Of a stretch of 5,096 nucleotides of DNA, positions 1 to 4,970 are shown one piece after another. The notes beneath the pieces were generated by a model. It worked only from the letters and a program-made list of their open reading frames with translations, was not told the DNA's origin and searched no databases. Origin of the DNA: an uncultured Collinsella sp. Lineage in GTDB: Bacteria > Actinomycetota > Coriobacteriia > Coriobacteriales > Coriobacteriaceae. Positions within the stretch are counted from its first letter, which is position 1, and the number at the start of each line of letters is the position of its first letter. Where the stretch lies: positions 1-5,096 of the forward strand of contig CAJLPX010000064.1 of NCBI GenBank assembly GCA_905208635.1. Direction: 5' to 3'. The translations under genes and the position numbers were made by a program.

Positions 1-13
1 AGTGCCGGCATCC

Positions 14-89
14 GGGGACGCTCCTTGGTTGTTGCCTGTTCAAGAGTGTCCCCAACGATTAGTCGTTTAAAAACGTCCCCAATGACTAG
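14..89. repeat. Degenerate GGGGAC/GTCCCC repeat cluster
   Basis: Three related pieces lie together. GGGGACGCTCCTT (14-26) is an imperfect inverted partner of AAGAGTGTCCCC (42-53). GTCCCCAACGATTAG (48-62) is repeated directly as GTCCCCAATGACTAG (75-89), with 13 of 15 bases identical and a 27-bp period. Bases 59-67 can pair with 81-89 (two G-T wobbles) around a 13-nt loop. The cluster looks like a remnant of a dispersed intergenic element. Nothing in the window shows that it is mobile, and it contains no gene. Confidence 0.5.
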
Positions 90-116
90 GCCGCTTGCCT
101 GCGATTTTTGACCGTT

Positions 117-153
117 GGGCGGGCTTGCCGCCCTTGCCGCAAAAACGTTTTGC
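117..153 (+). promoter_or_regulatory. Palindromes in the pckA leader, possible regulatory site
   Basis: A GC hairpin, GGGCGG (117-122) with CCGCCC (128-133), is followed directly by GCAAAAACGTTTTGC (139-153), which is palindromic except for one extra A. The second is the size and type of a repressor or activator dyad and lies 75 bp before the pckA start codon. No -35/-10 pair with good spacing could be settled on here. TTGACC at 108-113 lacks a partner at 17 bp. The regulatory role is inference. Confidence 0.25.
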
Positions 154-215
154 ATATCGGGTACAACGGGCTTTACGTGAGTAAAGTGCGCGTCGTGTCC
201 TCGTGTCGCGTTTTT

Positions 216-223
216 AAAGGAGG
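216..223 (+). promoter_or_regulatory. Shine-Dalgarno that sets the pckA start
   Basis: AAAGGAGG is a near-perfect anti-16S match and sits 4 nt before the ATG at 228. It settles the start. The open frame extends 40 codons further upstream to 108, but that extension has no ribosome binding site and no resemblance to the family's N-terminus. Confidence 0.85.
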
Positions 224-227
224 CCCC

Positions 228-1898
228 ATGCCTGGTGTTACCCCTGCAGATGTTTTGTCCAACTTTGGTATTACGCTGGTCGAAGATCCCGCCGAGAATC
301 AGCCCCGTCTGCTGGTCGATCTACCCGCCGCGGAGCTCGTCGAGCACGCTATCCGCCGCGAAGAAGGCCGCATGGCATCCAACGGCGCGCTGGTGATCGA
401 GACGGGGGAGCGCACTGGTCGTTCCCCCAATGACCGCTTTATCGATGACACGCCCGACGTGCACGACAAGATCGCCTGGGGCGCCGTCAACCGACCGCTT
501 TCGATCGAGAGCTACGAGACCATCAAGGCCGGCATCGTCGACTACCTCAACGAGCGCGACGTGTTCGTCACCCGCGGCATGGCGGGCGCCGACCGCAACC
601 ACACGCGCCGACTGCTCGTCGCCTGCGAGCGCGCCAGCCAGGCACTCTTCATTAAGCAGATGCTCGCCCGCCCGCTTGCCCGCGAAATCGCGCGCACCGG
701 CGAGCCGGACTTCTGTGTGCTCGCCGCGCCGGGCTACCAGTGCGATCCCGCCATCAAGGGCCTCAACTCCAGCGCCGCCGTGGTCATCAACTTCCAGGAG
801 CGCGTGATTTTGGTCGCGGGTACCGGCTACTCCGGCGAGATCAAAAAGTCCATCTTCAGCGTCATGAATTACCTGCTGCCCGTCGAGGACGACGTGCTGC
901 CCATGCACTGCTCGGCCAGTATGGATCCCGTCACGCACGAGACCGCGGTGTTCTTTGGCCTGTCGGGCACCGGCAAGACCACGCTTTCGGCCAACCCCAC
1001 GCGCCTGCTGATCGGCGACGACGAGCACGGCTGGTCTGACATGGGCATCTTTAACATCGAGGGTGGCTGCTACGCCAAATGCGAGGGCCTGGACGCGTTC
1101 CACGAGCCTGAGATCTTCAACGCCGTCCGCTTTGGCGCGATCTGCGAAAACGTGGTGCTCGACGAGAGCCGCAAGCCCAACTACGATGACGTCTCGGTCA
1201 CGCACAACACACGCGTGGCCTACCCTGTGGAGCACATTCCCAACGCGTGGACCAAGGGCATGGGCACCACTCCGAGCGTCGTGCTGTTTTTGACCTGCGA
1301 CGCCTTTGGCGTGCTGCCGCCCATCTCGCGCCTGACGGCCGACGCCGCCATGTATCACTTTGTGACGGGCTTTACGGCCAAGATCCCCGGCACCGAGGTC
1401 GGCGTCACCGAGCCCACGCCCACGTTCTCTTCGCTGTTTGGCGAGCCGTTTATGCCGCTCGACCCCATGGTCTATGCCAAGATGCTCGGTGAGCGCATCG
1501 CCGACGGCCGCACGCGTGTGTACCTGGTCAACACCGGCTGGATTGGCGGCGGCTACGGCGTGGGCCATCGCATCGAGCTTGCCTACACGCGCGCCCTGGT
1601 GGCCCGCGCCCTCGACGGTACCATCGAGGACAGCGAATTCGTGCATGACGATATCTTTAACGTTGACATTCCCACCACGTGCCACGGCGTGCCCGACGGC
1701 ATCCTGGTGCCGCGCCAGTACTGGCAGAGCACCGCGCGCTACGACGAGGCGGCGCACAACTTGGCCGTGATGTTCGAGGAGAACTTCGAGAAGAAGTACT
1801 CGCACCTGCCCGAGTCCGTGAAGGCCGCCGGTCCGCACGCTCAGGTGCACGCCGACGCCCGTCATCGCGGCCGCGGCCTGCTGGGACTCCGACACTAG
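228..1898 (+). CDS. pckA: Phosphoenolpyruvate carboxykinase (ATP)
   Basis: This cytosolic enzyme interconverts oxaloacetate + ATP with PEP + CO2 + ADP at the gluconeogenesis/anaplerosis node; in anaerobic fermenters it can run in the carboxylating direction. The 556-aa product has the ATP-type signature. The P-loop GLSGTGKTT spans residues 244-252 (Lys250), and LIGDDEHGW (261-269) carries Asp264/Asp265. The substrate-binding GERTGRSPND has Arg65, the same number as in E. coli PckA. YSGEIKK (201-207) and His227 match the E. coli Mn-ligand region (Lys213, His232, Asp269), and Arg329 lies in NTRVAYP. The GTP-type motif is absent. The start at 228 is fixed by the Shine-Dalgarno. The family normally ends just after an AAGP motif (here 533-536); this protein continues for 20 residues, rich in Arg, His and Gly. 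It appears monocistronic, with a hairpin terminator 19 bp after the stop. Codons are strongly C/G-ending, as in a highly expressed gene. Confidence 0.97.
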   Translation: MPGVTPADVLSNFGITLVEDPAENQPRLLVDLPAAELVEHAIRREEGRMASNGALVIETGERTGRSPNDRFIDDTPDVHDKIAWGAVNRPLSIESYETIKAGIVDYLNERDVFVTRGMAGADRNHTRRLLVACERASQALFIKQMLARPLAREIARTGEPDFCVLAAPGYQCDPAIKGLNSSAAVVINFQERVILVAGTGYSGEIKKSIFSVMNYLLPVEDDVLPMHCSASMDPVTHETAVFFGLSGTGKTTLSANPTRLLIGDDEHGWSDMGIFNIEGGCYAKCEGLDAFHEPEIFNAVRFGAICENVVLDESRKPNYDDVSVTHNTRVAYPVEHIPNAWTKGMGTTPSVVLFLTCDAFGVLPPISRLTADAAMYHFVTGFTAKIPGTEVGVTEPTPTFSSLFGEPFMPLDPMVYAKMLGERIADGRTRVYLVNTGWIGGGYGVGHRIELAYTRALVARALDGTIEDSEFVHDDIFNVDIPTTCHGVPDGILVPRQYWQSTARYDEAAHNLAVMFEENFEKKYSHLPESVKAAGPHAQVHADARHRGRGLLGLRH

Positions 1899-1917
1899 CG
1901 TCGCCGCGAGTCCATAT

Positions 1918-1954
1918 CCGCCACAAAGGGGACAGGCACCTTTGTGGCGGTTTT
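1918..1954 (+). terminator. Intrinsic terminator of pckA; repeat copy 1
   Basis: A perfect 12-bp stem (CCGCCACAAAGG, 1918-1929, with 1939-1950) closes a 9-nt loop GGACAGGCA and is followed by TTTT, then GCTT. It is copy 1 of the four-copy palindromic element, in GGGGACAGGC orientation. Its third stem pair is G-C where the other three copies have A-T. Confidence 0.8.
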
Positions 1955-1981
1955 GCTTGGGCGAATGACTCGGGTTACAAT
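1953..1981 (+). promoter_or_regulatory. Sigma-70-type promoter for the leader RNA / B3/B4 gene
   Basis: The -35 is TTGCTT (1953-1958) and the -10 is TACAAT (1976-1981; 5 of 6 consensus bases), with an exact 17-bp spacer. Transcription should start near 1988. The -35 box uses the last two bases of the T-tract of the pckA terminator, so terminator and promoter overlap. Confidence 0.65.
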
Positions 1982-1987
1982 ACGCCT

Positions 1988-2085
1988 GACATATCGCCCC
2001 CTTCTCCGGATGGGGGCAGCGTAAGAGCTCTTGTGGCGGCACCGTAGGACTTTGAAGGTGGCCGTCGTAAGGGCGCTTTTTGTTT
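1988..2085 (+). ncRNA. Candidate structured leader (attenuator) or ~98-nt small RNA
   Basis: The predicted transcript runs from the promoter's start point to the T-tract of the hairpin at 2025-2085. A first hairpin pairs GCCCCC (1996-2001) with GGGGGC (2012-2017) around a 10-nt loop; the long terminator-like hairpin follows. CGCCC (1995-1999) could instead pair with GGGCG (2071-2075), which would break both hairpins, as a regulated attenuator would require. The B3/B4 gene starts 41 nt after the T-tract, so a cis-acting leader is as likely as an independent small RNA. I do not recognise a known riboswitch class. T-box and SRP signatures were looked for and not found. Confidence 0.5.
2025..2085 (+). 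terminator. Long intrinsic terminator/attenuator hairpin before the B3/B4 gene
   Basis: Bases 2025-2043 pair with 2057-2076. There are 18 pairs, four of them G-U wobbles, with one A-G mismatch (2026/2075) and one bulged G (2061). They close a 13-nt loop and are followed by TTTTTGTTT (2077-2085). The wobbles mean the fold is good only in + strand RNA. It lies between a promoter and a start codon, not after a gene, which suggests conditional termination. Confidence 0.65.
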
Positions 2086-2125
2086 AGGCACCCGGGCTCG
2101 GGCGCATGCTATGAAGGGAGAGCAC

Positions 2126-2845
2126 ATGAAGAGTTTCGTTGCCGAGGATTCGTTTTGGGAGCTATTTCCGCAGGCGGCTGTCGGTGTTGTGGTCGTAAAG
2201 GGCATGAAGCCCGCGGCTCAGATTCCTCAAGAGGACGTTGATGCGATTGCCGCGTTGCTCGACCGCGCCAATATCGATGCGGAGCGTCACCTGACGAGTG
2301 ATACCATCAGCGAGAATGCGCCGGTTAAGGCATGGCGCGAGGCATATCGCCTATTCAAGACCAAGAAGGGCGCGCGTTGCTCAATTGAGAACCTGCTCAA
2401 GCGCGTGCTCAAAGGAAAGCCGGTGGGCCACATTACGCCCGCGGTGGACATCTACAACACGGTGTCGCTGTCCTACGCGCTGCCCGTAGGCGGCGAGGAT
2501 TTGCACGCGATTGAGGGAGACCTTTGCCTGAAGGTGACCGACGGTGGCGATTCATTTCTGCCGCTTGGCGAGGAGACAGATGACCCGACGCTGCCCGGCG
2601 AGCTCGCCTACATCGATGATGCGGGCGCCGTATGCCGCTGCTGGAACTGGCGCGATGGCGTTCGAACGGCGTTGTCCGATGATTCGGCCGATGCTTTCCT
2701 GGCGATTGAGTGCGTGGAGCCCGAGCGGATGGGGGATTGCCAGGCCGCGATCGATCGCTTAGCCGAGCTGCTCGAGCGCTATCTGGGAGCGACGGTTGTC
2801 GTTAAAACGCTTGTGACCCGCGACAATCCTTGCGTGGGGCTGTAG
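2126..2845 (+). CDS. Solo B3/B4 tRNA-binding-domain protein (PheRS-beta-like)
   Basis: The 239-aa soluble protein has no signal peptide or membrane segment. Residues about 60-205 match the B3/B4 fold found in the beta subunit of phenylalanyl-tRNA synthetase. The landmarks are NAPVKAWREAYR (64-75), a Ser-Ile-Glu-Asn-Leu-Leu-Lys-Arg helix (86-93), HITPAVDIYNTVSLSYALPVGGED (102-125, the most diagnostic part), IEGDLCLKV (129-137), PLGEE (146-150) and RCWNWRDGVRT (171-181). In PheRS this region hydrolyses Tyr-tRNA(Phe); stand-alone relatives are usually annotated only as B3/4 domain proteins, so trans-editing or tRNA binding is inference. AAGGGAG at 2114-2120, 5 nt before the ATG, supports the start at 2126 over the in-frame ATG at 2111. 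The gene has its own promoter and an attenuator-like leader, and a terminator 29 bp after the stop. Codon use is less C-biased than in pckA, consistent with modest expression. Confidence 0.85.
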   Translation: MKSFVAEDSFWELFPQAAVGVVVVKGMKPAAQIPQEDVDAIAALLDRANIDAERHLTSDTISENAPVKAWREAYRLFKTKKGARCSIENLLKRVLKGKPVGHITPAVDIYNTVSLSYALPVGGEDLHAIEGDLCLKVTDGGDSFLPLGEETDDPTLPGELAYIDDAGAVCRCWNWRDGVRTALSDDSADAFLAIECVEPERMGDCQAAIDRLAELLERYLGATVVVKTLVTRDNPCVGL

Positions 2846-2874
2846 CGAAGTCTGCGGATCAAACTCGATGCCCC

Positions 2875-2915
2875 AAACCACCACAAAGGTGCCTGTCCCC
2901 TTTGTGGTGGTTTTT
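2875..2915 (+). terminator. Intrinsic terminator after the B3/B4 gene; repeat copy 2
   Basis: A perfect 15-bp stem (2875-2889 with 2899-2913) closes the 9-nt loop TGCCTGTCC, with a five-T run at 2911-2915. The loop is the reverse complement of that in copies 1 and 3, so this copy is inverted. It is the strongest terminator of the four copies. Confidence 0.85.
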
Positions 2916-3017
2916 ATGTTGATGGGTTAACAAATGGGATATTAGGGTACGGGTGTTGCCTTGTGCGGCTAAGATGTTTACCCGTTAGCATCATGTAAGC
3001 GAAAGGCGGTCGTCACC
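2916..3017 (+). promoter_or_regulatory. Upstream region of marR, probable promoter/operator
   Basis: This 102-bp AT-richer gap follows a strong terminator, so the marR promoter should be here, but no -35/-10 pair with good spacing stands out. Partial elements are TTAACA (2927-2932) and TAAGAT (2970-2975). GGGTTAAC (2924-2931) and GTTTACCC (2976-2983) form an imperfect inverted pair, and GCTAA (2968-2972) with TTAGC (2985-2989) forms another. Either could be an autoregulatory MarR-type operator; this is unproven. Confidence 0.35.
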
Positions 3018-3467
3018 ATGCAGCAGAACGACGAGACACGTTTTGAGGACTTTGTCGGACTGATCAGCGGCCTCTACAAGGAGATTCAGCGTATCAAGAC
3101 GTCCGAAGGCGCAAGGCTGGGCCTCAAGGGCTCCGACGTTATGTGCCTGTACTATCTTGAGCGCAGCAAGGACGGCCTGACTGGCGCCGACCTCGCCCGC
3201 ATGGCCGGCGTTACCCGTGCCGCCGTTTCGCGCACACTGGCACATCTGGAGGAGGGCGGCTACGTCGAGGTTGACGACTCGGGTGATGCGACCGTCAAGT
3301 ATCGTGCTCCGGTGCGCCTGACTGCCCTGGGCGGCGAGAGCATGAGCGAGGCCGATCGCATCATTCGCGAGGTGCTCGATACCACCGGCAAGGCCATGGG
3401 CGTGGAGCAGCGCGAGCAGATGTATGCATCGCTGCGCACGATCCTCAACACCCTGCGCGAGATCTAG
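3018..3467 (+). CDS. MarR-family transcriptional regulator
   Basis: The 149-aa protein has the length and plan of a MarR winged-helix dimer. An N-terminal dimerisation helix (about 7-28) is followed by a helix with SDVMCLYYLE (39-48) and the helix-turn-helix LTGADLARMAGVTRAAVSRT (54-73), whose recognition helix is around TRAAVSRTLAHL. The wing GGYVEVDDSGDATVKYRAPVRLT spans 80-102, and C-terminal helices (about 107-149) complete the dimer interface. Such proteins usually repress their own operon and a neighbour, and release DNA on binding small, often lipophilic or phenolic, ligands. The ligand cannot be read from sequence. GAAAGGCGG (3001-3009) is a plausible ribosome site 8 nt before the ATG. 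The degV-type gene follows after 119 bp with no clear terminator, so co-transcription and control of that gene are plausible. The only two cysteine/methionine-rich residues nearby are not arranged as a redox sensor. Confidence 0.92.
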   Translation: MQQNDETRFEDFVGLISGLYKEIQRIKTSEGARLGLKGSDVMCLYYLERSKDGLTGADLARMAGVTRAAVSRTLAHLEEGGYVEVDDSGDATVKYRAPVRLTALGGESMSEADRIIREVLDTTGKAMGVEQREQMYASLRTILNTLREI

Positions 3468-3586
3468 AGCCGCGCTGGCGCTAGCTTTCAGCCAAGAACT
3501 GCATCGTCCCGTTTGAGCGCGTACGCCGTGCCGGGACATTGCTGTCAAAATTCCCTGCGCGAGACCTGCGCAAGAAAGGATTCGTT
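3468..3586 (+). promoter_or_regulatory. marR-degV intergenic region with dyads and a direct repeat
   Basis: GTCCCG (3506-3511) and CGGGAC (3532-3537) form a 6-bp stem enclosing the palindrome GCGTACGC (3519-3526). There is no T-run, so this is not a standard terminator. CCTGCGC occurs twice (3554-3560 and 3565-3571), 11 bp apart, just before the ribosome site. These could be operator sites for the MarR protein. No convincing promoter was found. Confidence 0.3.
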
Positions 3587-4441
3587 ATGTCCGTCCGCAT
3601 TATTACCGATTCCGCAAGCGATATGTCGTCGGCGGAGCACCCCGCTCTGCGTGTTCTGCCGCTGTCCGTCACCTTTGGCACCGATGTGTATATGGATGGC
3701 GTCGACATCGATCACCAGCGCTTTTACGAGATGCTTGTGGAGCGCGATGAGCTGCCCAAGACCGGTCAGGTCAACCCGTACGCCTTTTCGCAGGCGATTG
3801 CCGAAGCGCGTGAGGCCGGCGATGAGGCCGTGATTATTACCGTGGGAGCCAAGCTCTCGGGCACCAACCAGAGTGCTCGTACGGCACTTGCCGAGGCGCC
3901 GGGCGGCGACATGTTCGTCGTGGACAGCAATAACGTGACCTTGGGCGAGCGCGTGCTGGTCGAGTATGCGCTGCGCCTGGTGGACGAGGGCCAGGGCGCG
4001 GCTCAGGTTGCGGCGGCTGTCGAGGCCGTGCGCGACCGCGTGGTCGTCATCGGCCTGCTCGAGACGTTGGAGTACCTGGTGCGCGGCGGTCGCCTGTCTG
4101 CTGCGGCCGGTGCCGTGGGTACGCTGCTCAACGTAAAGCCCGTGGTGGCTGCCGAGGACGGTCTGATCGTGCAGCTGGGCAAGGCGCGCGGTTCCAAGAA
4201 CGGACGTAACCTGCTCAACCAGAAGGTCGAAAAGGCGGGCGGCATCGACTTTTCCATGCCGCTGGCGCTCGGCTATACGGGCCTTTCGGATGCGGTGCTC
4301 AAGAAGTATATCGAGGACAGCGCGGCACTGTGGGCTGGCCACACCGAGGGCGAACTGCCCGTTCACACCATCGGCGCCACCATCGGCACCCATGTAGGCC
4401 CCGGCGCCGTAGCCGTAGCCTTCTTCCAGCCCGTTAACTAG
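3587..4441 (+). CDS. DegV-family fatty-acid-binding protein (FakB-like)
   Basis: The 284-aa cytosolic protein is typical in length for the DegV family. Members that have been characterised (FakB) hold a fatty acid while the kinase FakA phosphorylates it to acyl-phosphate, feeding exogenous fatty acids into phospholipid synthesis. Visible motifs are VRIITDSASDMS (3-14), KTGQVNP (58-64, equivalent to the TSQP loop), VGAKLSGTNQSA (87-98) with Ser91, DSNNVTLGERVLV (113-125), LEYLVRGGRLSAAAG (161-175) and the C-terminal IGATIGTHVGPGAVAVAF (262-279) with His269. By analogy with FakB, Thr59, Ser91 and His269 would contact the fatty-acid carboxylate. AAAGGA (3575-3580), 6 nt before the ATG, supports the start at 3587 over a TTG 48 bp upstream. 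No FakA kinase gene is in the window. The preceding MarR gene probably regulates it, and repeat copy 3 lies 11 bp after the stop. Substrate chain type cannot be told. Confidence 0.92.
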   Translation: MSVRIITDSASDMSSAEHPALRVLPLSVTFGTDVYMDGVDIDHQRFYEMLVERDELPKTGQVNPYAFSQAIAEAREAGDEAVIITVGAKLSGTNQSARTALAEAPGGDMFVVDSNNVTLGERVLVEYALRLVDEGQGAAQVAAAVEAVRDRVVVIGLLETLEYLVRGGRLSAAAGAVGTLLNVKPVVAAEDGLIVQLGKARGSKNGRNLLNQKVEKAGGIDFSMPLALGYTGLSDAVLKKYIEDSAALWAGHTEGELPVHTIGATIGTHVGPGAVAVAFFQPVN

Positions 4442-4452
4442 CCCACCTGCCA

Positions 4453-4491
4453 AAACCACCACAAAGGGGACAGGCACCTTTGTGGTGGTTT
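4453..4491 (+). repeat. Palindromic repeat copy 3, weak terminator between degV and the MGMT-like gene
   Basis: A perfect 15-bp stem (4453-4467 with 4477-4491) closes the loop GGACAGGCA, in the same orientation as copy 1. It is followed only by ATGCTATTC, so the T-tract is confined to the last three stem bases. Termination is probably partial. The hairpin fills most of the 79-bp gap and ends 14 nt before the ribosome site of the next gene. Confidence 0.75.
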
Positions 4492-4505
4492 ATGCTATTC
4501 CGGGT

Positions 4506-4514
4506 GGAAGGGAG
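4506..4514 (+). promoter_or_regulatory. Shine-Dalgarno that sets the MGMT-like start
   Basis: GGAAGGGAG lies 6 nt before the ATG at 4521. The frame stays open upstream to a GTG at 4482, but that codon lies inside the hairpin of repeat copy 3 and has no ribosome site, so 4521 is preferred. Confidence 0.75.
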
Positions 4515-4520
4515 CGAGCA

Positions 4521-4841
4521 ATGGCGTCTGAGGGCTTTTTTGAGCGGGTGTACGAGGTGGTCGAGCAGATTCCCGAGGGGATGGTCGCCACGTATGGTCA
4601 GGTGGCGCTGCTTGCTGGACGTCCACGAAGTGCGCGGTACGTGGGGTATGCCCTGCATGGCAATCCGCGCCCCGGCGAGATTCCCTGTCACCGCGTGGTG
4701 TTTGCCGATGGCCGCATATGCGATGGTTTTGCTTTTGGCGGTCCCGATGCTCAACGTGAGCTTTTGCTAGGGGAGGGTGTGGCGTTTAAGGACGACATGC
4801 ACGTCGACTTGGCCGCCTGTCGCTGGCCTGCAGGGCTCTAG
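4521..4841 (+). CDS. MGMT-family DNA alkyltransferase, C-terminal domain only, active-site Cys present
   Basis: The 106-aa protein corresponds to the DNA-binding/active-site domain of O6-alkylguanine-DNA alkyltransferase. These proteins flip an alkylated guanine into the pocket and transfer the alkyl group irreversibly to Cys. PCHRV spans 55-59 with Cys56 and His57. Spacing back to Tyr25 (TYGQVA), Arg39 (intercalating arginine) and Asn48 (GNP) is the same as in human MGMT (Cys145, Tyr114, Arg128, Asn137), and Glu85 in the LLLGEG segment matches Glu172. The loop between Gly64 and GG (73-74) is two residues longer than in the human protein. The usual N-terminal domain is absent, as in alkyltransferase-like (ATL) proteins, but ATLs replace the Cys with Trp or Ala. 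It may therefore be a minimal true transferase or a Cys-retaining damage sensor. No dedicated promoter is evident; readthrough from degV past repeat copy 3 is likely. Its codons are more G/T-ending than those of pckA. Confidence 0.88.
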   Translation: MASEGFFERVYEVVEQIPEGMVATYGQVALLAGRPRSARYVGYALHGNPRPGEIPCHRVVFADGRICDGFAFGGPDAQRELLLGEGVAFKDDMHVDLAACRWPAGL

Positions 4842-4859
4842 CGGCTCTGCCGTGGTTAA

Positions 4860-4896
4860 AACCACCACAAAGGTGCCTGTCCCCTTTGTGGTGGTT
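4860..4896 (+). terminator. Palindromic repeat copy 4, probable terminator
   Basis: A 14-bp perfect stem (4860-4873 with 4883-4896) closes the loop TGCCTGTCC, in the inverted orientation like copy 2. It is followed by CTAGTTT, a poor T-tract. The 5' arm also belongs to a competing palindrome, GTGGTTAAAACCAC (4852-4865), which could form a small alternative hairpin. It lies 18 bp after the stop of the MGMT-like gene. Confidence 0.65.
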
Positions 4897-4970
4897 CTAG
4901 TTTACCTGAGCTAACTTATGGAGAAGCTATGGGGGAACATATTGACGCTACAAAGTAAACCACGGTGAAC

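Noticed and set aside
108..136. TTGACC as a pckA promoter -35
   Set aside because: At 17 bp downstream there is CCCTTG, inside a GC hairpin, not a -10 box.
108..227. Upstream-extended PckA start
   Set aside because: The extra 40 residues are Cys/Arg-rich and unlike the family N-terminus, with no ribosome site, whereas AAAGGAGG sits just before 228.
1996..2025. Resemblance of TCCGGATGGGGGCAGCGTAAG to the SRP RNA apical loop
   Set aside because: SRP RNA needs a CAGG on the 5' side of the loop and a GGAA-type tetraloop with AGCA opposite. The 5' side here is a run of C that pairs better with the G run, and no flanking SRP helix is present.
321..2042. Long open frame on the - strand covering all of pckA
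   Set aside because: It is an antisense shadow of the GC-rich pckA codon bias. Its translation is Val/Ala/His/Gln-rich without any recognisable domain, and pckA itself is certain.
2031..2076. Possible T-box leader (GTGGCGGCACCG resembles the T-box core)
   Set aside because: The conserved AGGGTGGNACCGCG sequence is not matched, and under 100 nt of leader leaves no room for a Stem I with specifier loop.
3545..4477. 310-codon open frame on the - strand opposite the DegV gene
   Set aside because: Same antisense-shadow effect; it matches the DegV gene's boundaries and has no family motif.
1918..4896. CRISPR array
   Set aside because: The four repeats are palindromic, gene-sized distances apart and in alternating orientation, with no regular spacers.
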